Below, in pieces: positions 30,416 through 40,861 of a DNA stretch of 64,000 nt. The notes under the pieces were generated by a model. That model had not been told where the DNA came from and searched no databases. It was given only the letters and a program-made list of their open reading frames with translations. Origin of the DNA: Aurelia coerulea. Taxonomy: Eukaryota > Cnidaria > Scyphozoa > Semaeostomeae > Ulmaridae. The translations under genes and the position numbers were made by a program. The stretch covers positions 17,433,001 to 17,497,000 of the forward strand of contig CM076948.1 in the NCBI GenBank assembly GCA_039566865.1, read 5' to 3'. Numbering within the stretch: position 1 is the first letter of the stretch; each line of letters opens with the position of its first letter.

Positions 30416-30930
30416 CACTGTTCTTCTATGCCATGTATAAGAAACAACAAAGGAATAACCTGAGCAAGGAACTAACTTCATCAGCAGTTTTTCAGATTTT
30501 TGGTGCTGCCGTTAAAGGCCCCCCTAGTGAGAAGAGGGGCATTATAAAAATATTTCATGATGAATATGTTATACAGACATACCTGTTCGAATTTCTAATG
30601 ATGTCCTCGCGTTTACTTATGTTTTAGTCCTGTTTTACACGTCAAAACATGAATACATCCACTCACTCGACCTCAGAAAATCCTCGCCAAAACCCTTGTC
30701 GCAAAATGGAAAAAGGTAGATTTGAAGAGCAAATACCCCCCTTCACACCCCCAAGTCAATGTTGCTGATTTCTCTAACTTGGAAAATATCATGCAGCAAG
30801 TGTCCTGACTTGGGGGGGAAGGGGGGTTTACGAGATATTTCCCCTGAAGTGGTACGCATTTTAATTTTTGTTGAAAAATGCTGAAAAACTCAGTTTGTGA
30901 CAAGAGGTTTTGGCGAGGATTGTCTGAGGG
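30416..30930. repeat. Duplicated 0.5-kb block, unit 1
   Basis: Direct repeat of 31574-32430 (CTGTTCTTCTATGCCATGTA at both starts). It serves as the empty site for the GGGGTAC element in unit 2. No coding capacity recognised. Confidence 0.75.
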
Positions 30931-31573
30931 TTAAATTTTTATAAGAGCTCAAATTTAAACTTTTTCACTCGAATGGTACTAATTCGATGGCGCTCTTTCC
31001 GGATATGTGATTTGTTTTGTGATTAGTGATATTGATTGTTCAATTTGACGTCACGAAATGAATCAAAACGGCATTTGGCTCTGAAATCATGGAATTTCCA
31101 CCTTCAGTCGAAATAAACAAATGTACTGGCAGCCAAATATCATCGATTTTATGAAATAAAGATTTATTAATGGACCAGTATAGCAATACTGCAAGAAATT
31201 GACGGTTCACACGACGGGTCACACTACTAAAGGGCGATATATATTGAAATGGTATAAAAATTGGCACAGGTCACACGGGTCACACCGGTTACAGTCATTT
31301 TTAATAAAAAATATTAGATACTATATTTTTTATAAAAAATAAGTGTGACCCGTGGCTTTCTTTGGTAAAATGTGTACTGAGGCATCTAAGAAGGGTGTGA
31401 CCCGTGGTGTGACCCGTGGTATAACTCGTGGTGGAACCAGTCTGCCATCCAAAATGGCTAGGCTTCATTCAAATTTGAATACTAACCAACCACCTTCAAT
31501 TAATGAAAACATTAAAAGCTTGGAGCAAATGACTGTAAAAACTTTCACAGCCACATACAATTCTCATAGCATC
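30931..31573. other. Spacer with GTGTGACCCGTGG words
   Basis: GTGTGACCCGTGG and its complement recur at 31204-31430 and can pair around an A/T-rich loop. No gene seen. Confidence 0.5.
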
Positions 31574-32430
31574 ACTGTTCTTCTATGCCATGTATAAGAA
31601 ACAACAAAGGAAGAACCTGAGCAAGGGAAATAACTTTGCTAGCTGGTTTTCAGATTTTTGGTGCTGCCGTTAAAGCCCCCTCCAGTGAGGAGAGGGGCAT
31701 TATAAAAATACTTTGTGATGAATATGTTTTACAGACTTGTTCGAATTTCTAATGATGTCCTCATGTTTACTTATGTTTTAGTCCTGTTTTACACGTCAAA
31801 ACATGCATGCATCCACTCACTCGACCTCAAACAATCCTTGCCAAAACCCTCGTCATAAAATGGAAAAAGGTAGACTTGAAGCGTAAATACCCCCTTTACC
31901 CCCCAAGTCAATGTTGCTGATTTCTCTAACTTGGAAAATATCATGCAGCAAGTGTCCTGATTTGGGAGGAAGGGGGGTTTACGAGATATTTCCGCCGAAG
32001 TCCTAGGGGGGGGGGGGGTACTTCACATATTTTGGGTACGGAGCAACCAAGAATTACCAACGTGCCATCGGGAAGGGTATCGATTTTCGCGATTTTGGTA
32101 TAAGGAACGGTATCGATTTTCACGATTTTGGTATAAGGAACGGTGTCGATTTTCAGGATTTTGGTTTAAGGAACGATTTTGGTATACTTTTTCGGAAAAT
32201 TGGTATAAGGTCGGGTATACTTTTTCGCAAAATTGGTATAAGGTCCGGTATACTTTTTCGGAAAATTGGAATAAGGAACGGGTATGTTTTTGAAGCTTCG
32301 ATGGCACGTCGCCGACCAAAACCTGGTCAAGTTACCCCCCCCCCCCCGGGGCTGAAGTGGGCATTTTGATTTTTGTTGAAAAATGCTGAAAAATTCATTT
32401 TGTGACAATAGGTTTTGGCGAGGATTGTAG
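31574..32430. repeat. Duplicated 0.5-kb block, unit 2, with MITE insertion
   Basis: Same sequence as 30416-30930 apart from substitutions and the insertion at 32004-32352. Confidence 0.75.
32004..32352. mobile_element. GGGGTAC-bounded foldback MITE, copy B
   Basis: Ends TAGGGGGGG...TACTTCAC and ...GGTCAAGTTACC then C run GGGG; inner ends share GTGCCATCG inverted. The interior holds three copies of a GGTATCGATTTTCGCGATTT unit and three of a GGTATACTTTTTCGGAAAAT unit, each about 32 bp. Flanks CGAAGTCC and TGAAGTGG correspond to CTGAAGTGG in the empty unit 1, an 8-bp duplication with substitutions. Confidence 0.75.
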
Positions 32431-32526
32431 GTTCCCAGAAAATGATTTTTTCTTTTTTTTTTATTATCAATATAACATATTACAAGATATGCTACATTCT
32501 ACTATACTTTAACTACTATGCAAGTC

Positions 32527-33223
32527 TAGGCCTGTCCACCGAAGGTCGAATAATCGCTATTCGGTTATCTGATCACTATTCGAATAGCAGTGAAGCGATT
32601 ATTCGCTGCCAACCGAATAGTACGAATAGTGCGATTTGAATGACCAGTCGAATAGATCGATTATTCGGAGAGTATGACTAGTCGACTGGTTGGAATGCAA
32701 AATGATCAGTCAAAGAAACCGAATAGGTTGACATATCGAATAATCCGAATAGAATGACAAGCGAATATTGCGAATATTGCGAATAGTATGACTGAATGAA
32801 TGGATCAAACTGTCTTGTCTAGACAGTAGGCAGATAGCGAGACAAGGGGCAGTGGCAAGGACATTATTGTGTGAAACAACGAGGTATTGTTAGCTTGTTG
32901 TACTCCTCTGTTTTACTCCGTTGTATTGCTATTTTAGGGGTGAATAAATGAAGCACAATAATGTGATGTAGCAAGCTTTATTTAGCCCGCGTGCATGCAG
33001 GCAAGCTTTCCTTGGTTATCCCCTAGCAGGCTGTAGCACTGTAGCTGGACCAAAGGTGATAAGACAATTTGCCACACAATGATTGATATGTGCCATTCTA
33101 TTAAAATTTCAAACTTCTCTGAACCACGCCCTAGCCACGCCCCTATTCGCCGAATGACCGAATATTCGGTAAAATTAGCACCGAATATTCGAATACTTAT
33201 AATTTTTCATTTGGACAGCCCTA
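32527..33223. mobile_element. hAT-like MITE with CGAATA repeats
   Basis: Inverted ends TAGGCCTGTCCA and TAGGGCTGTCCA, with many CGAATA/TATTCG words next to both. The flanks TATGCAAG and CATGCAAC may be the 8-bp duplication. Typical of non-autonomous hAT elements. Confidence 0.6.
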
Positions 33224-34574
33224 CATGCAACACTACAAGGACGATACCATGAGGAGCAAAAGACAATGTCTACCCCATGGCCAACACATAAAAACATACA
33301 ACTAAATAACTACATAAACACCTACAAAATGATATACATACGATAAGATACTGTCATATACTGGAGTCTGTTTCACATTGGTTGCCAGGTCAGTGACAGA
33401 GGCGCCTGATGCTGAACAATAGAATCCCCGGCTGAGAGAACAACCAACAACAGCAACAATTGCTGTTGTTACTGACCCCCTCCAGAGTCTCTACTGCCCA
33501 AGACATAGCGCCTGTATGTTGTCTGAGTTTATTGATCACAATAACGTAGAAAATGTTCAGCCTTGGCCGACAATTTAACAGAAAAAGTTTGATGAAACAA
33601 GGAGAAAATGGTTGTTTTTTACAATTTCTTTGAAAAGAGATTTTATTTTGTATACTATTGATCATAATCCCCAGTTAAAATGCAAGGTTAGACAGGTCTT
33701 GCATAGGCCCAAGGGGAGTACTTCATTGTGACTGTGATTAGACCTGTGCATCTGGGCTTTGACAAAAGGATCCATTTGCATGACAGAATCTTCAAGAATT
33801 CTAAACCCATGTGGATGAATATCAGGAAATTTCTGGCCCATTTGTACGAATTTCGTCACTTTGGAGACACAAGGTCTATTCAAACTTCTTCAGCTTTGAC
33901 TGGCTAGATGCTGTTATAATTGTTGTTGCAACACAAACATCGTCTTCAGTGATTTTATCATTTCTCAAACAAAAGACAAGGAGATTTTCAGTTGCCTGGT
34001 GTGGATAATCATTGACAAGAAAATTCTAAAAAATTACCCATCTACCAGAATTAAGGTTAACAACAGACCCATATGTAGGGAATTTTACGGAATTTTAGAT
34101 GAAAAAATTCAACTATATGAGCAGCACGCCCAATATCACTTAACAATGAAGTACCCCCTCAAGGACATAGGCACAGGTCCCACAACAAAATGCAAATGTG
34201 ACAATACTCTTTCAAAACAAATTGTTCAGTGAAAGAGTTGAGAAGCAGGGGATTGACATGGTTTGTAAGTTAGTAATGCACAGAAGGTCTATTTGCTAAT
34301 GTATTAAAAATTTGAAGCAGTTTCACAGGTAAAGGTTTCATCATTTTCTTAGATAGGCGATCCAATGAAATTTGGGCCTGAGTCGTGTCATATCAGTTAG
34401 TTGAATGATGAAAATGGATTTAAATCGATAAATAAATTGCTGCTAAATGACGAAGAATGTATCATGCTGAGGTTGTTTGAGGTTTGTATATTCATTGTTT
34501 GTGGAGTTCAGTGAATTCTAGGCCTTGTGCTGGGACCTCTGCCAGAGTAAAAAATGCAGACATAGACGGATGTG
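33224..34574. other. Stretch without recognised gene
   Basis: Frames at 33662-33883 (minus, 73 aa) and 33999-34232 (plus, 77 aa) are unrecognised and have no visible motif. A GTTGTT/CAACAA stretch lies at about 33450. Confidence 0.35.
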
Positions 34575-34582
34575 GTCCAAAA

Positions 34583-35014
34583 CCCAGGGGGGGGGGTACT
34601 CAGGTATATTTAGGAAAAGGGTGCTCAGGCTGGGGTACAACGCATCAACCCAAACAAGTAATTTCTAGGATGAAACTAGACCCAAACAAAATAATTTTTC
34701 TGCCTTACAGACCCAAAAGTAATGAAGTTAGTATCTTAAATCTGCAGAAAACTGCCCTAGCTAATAAGATCTCTTATAGCGTATTTGGAAACAGGTTTTT
34801 TAGTTTAGTACTGTTAATGGATTGTAAATTTGATTGTAAATTATTTTACCTTTTCTCATATTTGAGACCCAAAAAAGGAAGCCAGAATTTCAAGAACCCA
34901 AAAAAATAACTGTATAAAAAAGATTGACCCAAAAAATAATCCTTGCCCAAATTTAGACCAAAAAAAAGTAGCCTGAGCACCCTTATCCTGAATATACCGG
35001 AGTACCCCCCTGGG
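34583..35014. mobile_element. GGGGTAC-bounded foldback MITE, copy C
   Basis: A perfect 8-bp target duplication, GTCCAAAA (34575-34582 and 35015-35022). The terminal inverted repeats are about 45 bases, from CCCAGGGGGGG-TACTC to AAGGGTGCTCAGGCT. The interior repeats a GACCCAAAA-type motif. It lies under 200 bases downstream of the C1GALT1-like stop, so it may be in that gene's 3' UTR. Confidence 0.8.
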
Positions 35015-35200
35015 GTCCAAAAGTTGGTGGAGTCCACAGTATAGACCTGGCTGCCAAAAATCCTATGACCAGGCCTGCACTTAGGCTTTTGAATCTCAAG
35101 ATCTGGATCTTGAATAAGAGTATTTCCTTTTGAAACTTGAATTCAGGATTTTGAATTAGGGTGTTTCATTTCCAATCTTAAATTCCAATCTATCTTTTAT

Positions 35201-36283
35201 CTAGACTTGGAGAGTCCCTGTTTCAATACTGTTTTTGTGTGCATCCTTTTCAATATTATTATTAGGTAAGGACTTTGTGATTTGCTCATACCCAAAAGGT
35301 TTTAAATGGTAAATAAGGTATTCAAGTATGTACATCGTATCATGATTTAAACCATGAAATGTTACTGACCTATCTGAACAACAATTAGGTCCACTATAGA
35401 CTGGAAATTTATTAGAGCCATGCAGCCAGTGATGATTCTTTATTGCATTAGGCACAACATGGTACTCAGGTGCAAAAGGATGAAATGTTTCTCTCCCATT
35501 TGAATCTCTAGTGTCAGAAGGATGGACACCAAATGCACGAAGGCAAGCACCTACATTGCTGTCTTGAAGAGAGGATTCCTTTATACATTTCATTGGATTA
35601 TTCATTGCTCTGATAAATGTCCTGAGAGTTTCTTTGTTAAAGGCGTAACCAGCACTTTCAGTGTTATAACCCCCTGATGCCTTAAACCATCTACCAATAT
35701 AATATGGCTTTTCATTGTCATACCCAGACACCAAATACCGCAAATTCTCCACAATCACAAATGTGTCATCATCAGCTTTAATAAACCAATCAGCATCGTT
35801 GAGGTGGTTATTATAAACATATTTCCATGCAGCGCGAGTCTTTGACCACACGTCTTGGCCTTCTAAACCGTGCTGATTTAGGCCAATAACAGCTCCCTGT
35901 GCATCACCTTCTGCATCCATAATCAGAAGTGTATTACAACGTTTTCCCCATGTTTCTCTAACTGCTCTAGCCCTGGTACTCACACTTCCTTGGCTTGTGA
36001 ATACCCAACACAAAACCTTTATGTTCTTTGCAAGTTCTTTAGCGACCTTGTCGCCTCCTTTGTGGTGGACATCTTCCGAATCGTCGAATTTGATTGTCGC
36101 TCTATTTTCATAAAATCCTCCTGTTCTGGTTAATGTCTTGTGGGATGTAGTTGTCTTATAAAAGCATCCCAGAACGAAGTTCATGCCATAAATTTCAGTG
36201 TACAATAGAGCAAATAAAACTCCAATTGAGACGCCCAATGCAAAAGTGAGTGCATAGTCTTTTCCATTGGTAGCCGACGCCAT
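35201..36283 (-). CDS. C1GALT1-like: Core-1 beta-1,3-galactosyltransferase (C1GALT1-like), intronless
   Basis: 360 residues, close to the usual length of the family (GT31). Residues 9-31 are hydrophobic, fitting the signal anchor of a type II Golgi protein. Family features: CWVFTSQGS (92-100), RARAVRETWGKRC (104-116), WFIKADDDTFV (166-176, with the metal-binding DDD at 171-173), YIGRWFK (195-201), DSNVGACL (241-248), GRETFHPF (263-270), GPNCCSD (298-304) and TMYILEYL (316-323). These enzymes add galactose to GalNAc-Ser/Thr to make the core-1 mucin O-glycan. Six luminal cysteines are present. The glycine pair before AGY is replaced by ES. The single exon suggests a retrocopy or lineage-specific intron loss, but no frame damage is visible. 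Confidence 0.85.
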   Translation of the reverse strand: MASATNGKDYALTFALGVSIGVLFALLYTEIYGMNFVLGCFYKTTTSHKTLTRTGGFYENRATIKFDDSEDVHHKGGDKVAKELAKNIKVLCWVFTSQGSVSTRARAVRETWGKRCNTLLIMDAEGDAQGAVIGLNQHGLEGQDVWSKTRAAWKYVYNNHLNDADWFIKADDDTFVIVENLRYLVSGYDNEKPYYIGRWFKASGGYNTESAGYAFNKETLRTFIRAMNNPMKCIKESSLQDSNVGACLRAFGVHPSDTRDSNGRETFHPFAPEYHVVPNAIKNHHWLHGSNKFPVYSGPNCCSDRSVTFHGLNHDTMYILEYLIYHLKPFGYEQITKSLPNNNIEKDAHKNSIETGTLQV

Positions 36284-36649
36284 TTTTCATTACTCACCAC
36301 TGAATGACAAGATTGATTACAACTAGCCTCACTATAGACTTATTACAGTTCGTCCCTAGTTTTCGCTCGCTATTGAGTTGAACTACTAATTGAATTGAAT
36401 GGAATCGCTCTCTCAAACAGGGACTCATAATCAAACTAACTCAAAATCAGGACAAAAACTCGTTTTCACGTCAAGTTTCTGACGTTACAATCAGATTGCA
36501 GCATTCGGGGCTGCTCGGCTGTGATTGGCTCATTTAAAGTTCCCGCGTAAACTTTTGAGTTTTCGGTAAAATTTTCGGTAGTTTTTGGAATTGTCGGTGC
36601 CCTTGGTCACCCCGTCAATAAGACAGCGCTTCGCGTTGCTTTTTGCCAA
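36284..36649. promoter_or_regulatory. Probable upstream region of the C1GALT1-like gene, with CCAAT box
   Basis: No coding sequence. An inverted CCAAT box (ATTGG at 36524-36528) lies about 240 bases upstream of the start codon. No TATA box stands out. Promoter function is inferred only from position. Confidence 0.35.
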
Positions 36650-36775
36650 AATGGAGGTTGTTATCATCGCAGCTACGGACAGAATAAAGGTGATCTCAAA
36701 AGGCACTGTACGAAAGAGTTTTGAAAGGAAAGGATGCATTTGTTTGTTTGCCAACTTGCTGTAGGATGACCCCGG
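36650..36775 (+). pseudogene. RecQ-like helicase N-terminal scrap
   Basis: After a good start context (CCAAAATGGAG) the frame reads EVVIIAATDRIK. The next frame reads SQKALYERVLKGKDAFVCLPT, close to the Q-motif/Walker A region of RecQ-like helicases. The expected GxGKS is replaced by CCRMT, so the nucleotide-binding loop is gone. A short relic. Confidence 0.4.
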
Positions 36776-38420
36776 AAGACTTACTGTTTGGCGAATTTAA
36801 ATCGTGAAACACAGGATTCCTTTTTGGCCTGAGCAAAACAAAAAAGGAGCTTGAGGTAAGCACTTCAACCGGGCAAAAAGTTAAGAGAAAACTCACATTC
36901 GATGTGGAAAAGATACCCGAAATTTCTTGAAACATTCCTCTATAAACAGCAGAAGTATTCGTATTTGAAATTCTGTGCAAATTATAGTAAATTTGTCAAA
37001 GAGGCTTGAACCTTGAAAACGTTTCTTCGTTCTTGCAAAGTGCCGATCAATTTATCTTTCCTCCTGAAGTTTACAATCACAGACTACAGTACAAAGCTGC
37101 TTAAACAGAAACAATTTTCAATCTTACGAAACAAATGTGTCATAAGAGTTGTGGATAACTATACATTTTTTAGGAGAATTATTTATAGTTTTGAGAAGCC
37201 TTTTTGGGTGTTTTTCTTTGCGAGAATAATTTGTGTTCGTTTCTTGAGCTTCCCCGACCGAAGAACATTCTAGAAAACATTGCAAAGTTCCCCTGAAGAT
37301 AATGCCAGAAAACTCGCGCATTTTAAAATAAAGAATAACCGAAACTTGATGAAACGTTTATGCTTTGTTAACCATAGTATTGACAGCAGAAATATTAGTG
37401 ATTGAAATTATTACAAAATAGCTAGTGCAGGTTTTTTGCGTAAAACAGTCTCACAATAGGTTGCAGAAGGCTTCAGCAAAAAGTTTCTGAAATATACCTT
37501 GGGTTCCTTTAGCAATCGAAACAATCATGATTGTATTGTTTTAGATTTATCATTGTTTCATTTGAAAGAAATTAGATCCCAATGGCTGGCTGAATTTGAC
37601 GAAATCTCTATTGTTTTGATTGTCAAAGGAACGCAAGTTTGTCTGGTTCACTCATTCCCAAAAAGTTTGAAGGCGTGGAAAAGTCACATGACCTCCATCA
37701 CAGCTAGGAAGTCTCCCTGCGGCACGAACAATCAATCAAATCCATCCATCAATCAATCAATCAATCAATCAATCGACCGACCAAGTCTCGGTCAAATTCT
37801 CGTACATTAGTTTTGTCCTCGTTTTCACATAGCTTTTTTATGAGTCGTAGATTGGGCGAATGGGTTAAAATCAAAATATAAAAAACGAGCGAAATTTACG
37901 ACGAATTGTAATCAGTCTAGCCTCACTACACAAGGACCCTCAACTTACGCTTATCTAATTGAAGTGAATTGATGTTATTGTTGTCACTCCAGCTGAGGGC
38001 CTTATGGACAAACTCTTCTCAAAACGGCAAAAACATTCTCGCCAGAAACAAGTTTGTTCCTGGACCAATCAGGATGCAAGACTTGAAATAACTTGATGGG
38101 ATTGGCTGATTCTTCTTCAATTCAAACTTCCCGCCAAAGGCAAACAAAAGCGTTCGACTGAACTGCCGCAACGATCAAAATCTCAAAGTAACGAGCGAAT
38201 TTACGAGATCTTTTGCGCCTCCAAATAACCAAAATATCACTTATAGGTAGGAGTTTTTTGCTTTAATAGCTTGAAGAAACATTCTTCTAGTCCTACTAAG
38301 TACTGATAGCTTGTTTTGCAATGTAGCACTTCAGGAAAACCACTTTCTGCGGCGTTTTAGGGTCGGTGGTTTTGAGAAAAAATAGCAGGTGATCTTGGCT
38401 ATGTCCGTTTCTGGAAGCGT
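36776..38420. other. Stretch without recognised gene
   Basis: Short frames only. A brief ATCA/CAAT repeat lies at 37733-37773. TAGCCTCACTA words recur at 36326 and 37919. Nothing else identified. Confidence 0.4.
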
Positions 38421-38426
38421 ATGTCT

Positions 38427-38557
38427 ATGAGTCGAAGTTATAGCGTCCATCAGTCTATTAATAGCTATAACGAACGTACGAACATATAATCAGTCTTGAT
38501 TACAACTTCCTTTTCATAGTAATGAATGGCTATTGATGGACGCTATGACTACGACTC
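38427..38557. repeat. Short foldback, about 130 bp
   Basis: ATGAGTCGAAGTTATAGCGT at the left pairs with ACGCTATGACTACGACTCAT at the right. Non-coding. Confidence 0.6.
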
Positions 38558-38565
38558 ATTTCCAC

Positions 38566-40700
38566 TGCCACTGCCGTGCTCCTCGTTCCGTGTTCCGACT
38601 TTTGTGACGACTTAAGTGCCGCCTTCCTTGTTCCGTGTTCGGTGCTCATTTCAGGGGGTAGCTGTGCTCTATTTTCCATCCAGTCCAATGGTAATACACC
38701 ATACATTCCAATAAGATTTGCCTTGTATCTACCCCCTGGAAAATATCACTTTCTGCCATGTTCCTTCTGCCGCGTTCATAATTTTGTGACGACTTCCTTG
38801 TTCCCACCACAGTTCCGACTTTGATGATGTGTGCCGTGCTCGGTGCTTATGGTCCAGTTGCAAAATCTATTTGTGACGAGTTCGTGTCGGGGGGGAACAG
38901 ATGGCTGATTCTACGAGCGACGACGACTATTTGCCCACAATGTCTTGCAGGGTGAATGTACTATCATTTTGTTTTTTGTTTGTCAGAAACTCCGGAGGGA
39001 GGGAGCTTAGAAGAGGGAGCCTATCAGGCAGCGAGGGGGATGTCAATGACATGGGGATCTACTGGGGTAAAATGGGTAGTGTTATTTGCCGAAAAACAGT
39101 GGAACCGCGACTAATAAATCAATATTCAGTATGTAAAAAACAAAGATGTTGGCAAAAATCATCAACACATTTTCCACCCTACCCATTTTACTTGTCCATT
39201 TGGCCCCCAGGCCATAGCATTCCAAAACATAGGAAAGGTCACTGAGGGCTAAAGAAATTCTATGTCGTTAGCTAATTAGGGAGGAATTTTGTTATTGAAT
39301 TTCGCATGTTGGCTAGCTGATCTTTGTCTTTGTTTACCAAAATCTTTCAGGGGCTGCACTTGATTTGTTAAAGTAACAATTTCGATGATTTTTGCCAAAA
39401 TCTTTGTTTTTGACATACTGAATATTGATTTATTAGTTCCGGTTCCACTGTTTCCCGGCAAACAACACTATCCATTTTACCCAGTAGATCCCCATGTCAT
39501 TGACATCCCCCTGGCTGCCTAATAGGCTCCCTCTTCTAAGCTCCCTCCCTCTGGAGCTTCTGACAAACAAAAACAAAATCATAGCACATTCACCCTGCAA
39601 GACATTGTGGGCAAAAAGTCGTCGTCGCTCGTAGAATCAACCATCTGTTACCCCCCGACACGAACTCGTCAGAAATAGATTTTGCAACTCGACCATAAAG
39701 TTAGTTGACGGAGATAAATAGCCACCTCCAGGCCTGCATATGCAGGGAGCTGGGCAAGCTAAAAATAGATCTTGGTTCTTAGCCAATGAAAATTGAGAAC
39801 TCTTGCGGTGATCACCACTTTCACGTGATCAGGTTTTCTCGAGAACAAACAAATTCAAAATGGCTAACGGATTCAGAGTTGTGCTCTCCTGCAAGAAACT
39901 AGCGAACTCAACGAGCTGGAAAGTTGTACACTTTGTTTTTGGGGTACGGGGAAAAGGAAGAGGAGTTGTTGAACGAGCACGACGATATCCAGTTGTTATT
40001 AGGCTTCGAGACTTCAGCAGAGACAACACTAACAGAATGGATTTTGGAAACATTTGAGTTAGGCGCCTAGGCCGATCGTTGCCAAAGACGTACAAAACTC
40101 CCCCAAAACTCAGTCCGTGCATGACAAAATTTGAAAAGCTGGAAGATGGATATGTTCACATGCAGGAAGATATTCGTATGCAAGAAAGTTCCACGAAAAG
40201 AGGGCAAGTGCGATTATAGAGGATGATATTATTTTGTTGTATTGTTTGTAGTTGTACAGTCTTGTGCGTTTTCCATCCAGGGATTTCCCCTCTTCTCAAT
40301 TCAGTGCAATGGCGTGACGAAAGGCAATCGTTGATTGGTCAATTCATTTCAATTGAGTTGAATTTCAGTTATTTTTAGAAAACCGTTGGCTTTAGCTCCG
40401 TCAACTAACTCATAAGCACCGAGCACGGCACACGTCACTAAAGTCAGAACTGTGGTGGGAACAAGGAAGTCGTCAACAAATTATGAACGCAGCAGAAGGA
40501 ACACAGCAGGAAATGATATTTTCCAGGGGATAAATATAAGGCAAATCTTATTGAAATGTTTTGTGTATTACCATTGGACTGGAAGGAAAATAGAGCAAAG
40601 CTACCCCCTGAAATTAACACGGAACACGGAACGAGGAAGGCGGCACTAAACAAGGAGCGCGTCACTAAAGTCAGAACACGGCACCCGAAACACGGCAGTG
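38566..40700. mobile_element. Foldback element with 0.6-kb arms, right arm carrying an insertion
   Basis: The left arm (38566-39170) matches the complement of the right arm (39385-40700, minus the insertion at 39703-40409). Outer ends read CCACTGCCGTG-T on both sides. Both arms keep an ATG frame, M-A/V-DSTSDDD-Y/F-LPTMSC, perhaps the first exon of a lost autonomous parent. Confidence 0.65.
39703..40409. mobile_element. TIR element nested in the foldback, with ORF MANGFRVV (65 aa)
   Basis: Inverted ends TTAGTTGACGGAG and CTCCGTCAACTAA. The other arm of the host foldback gives the empty site GACCATAAGCACC; the flanks here (ACCATAA, CTCATAAG) suggest a target duplication of about 7-8 bp. Inside, a CCAAT word (39782) precedes an ATG (39860) opening a basic 65-residue frame I do not recognise. 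Confidence 0.6.
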
Positions 40701-40860
40701 GCCCCTATGGGCCACCGTATTTGTATAGCCTTTTCACGGAAAGAAAAGCATGATGGAAAAATGGGGGAGATTTTGACACCATGCAGCTTCGAATTTCGCT
40801 AGAGATTGCGAGGCTTACTTTCGCAACAAAACCTCTCTCCTGAGCACGAACAAAAATGTT
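40701..40860. other. Short spacer
   Basis: Nothing recognised. Confidence 0.4.
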
Positions 40861-40861
40861 A

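Noticed and set aside
37499..37810. 103-residue plus-strand frame ending in NQSIN repeats
   Set aside because: The end translates a CAAT repeat and the rest shows no recognisable domain.
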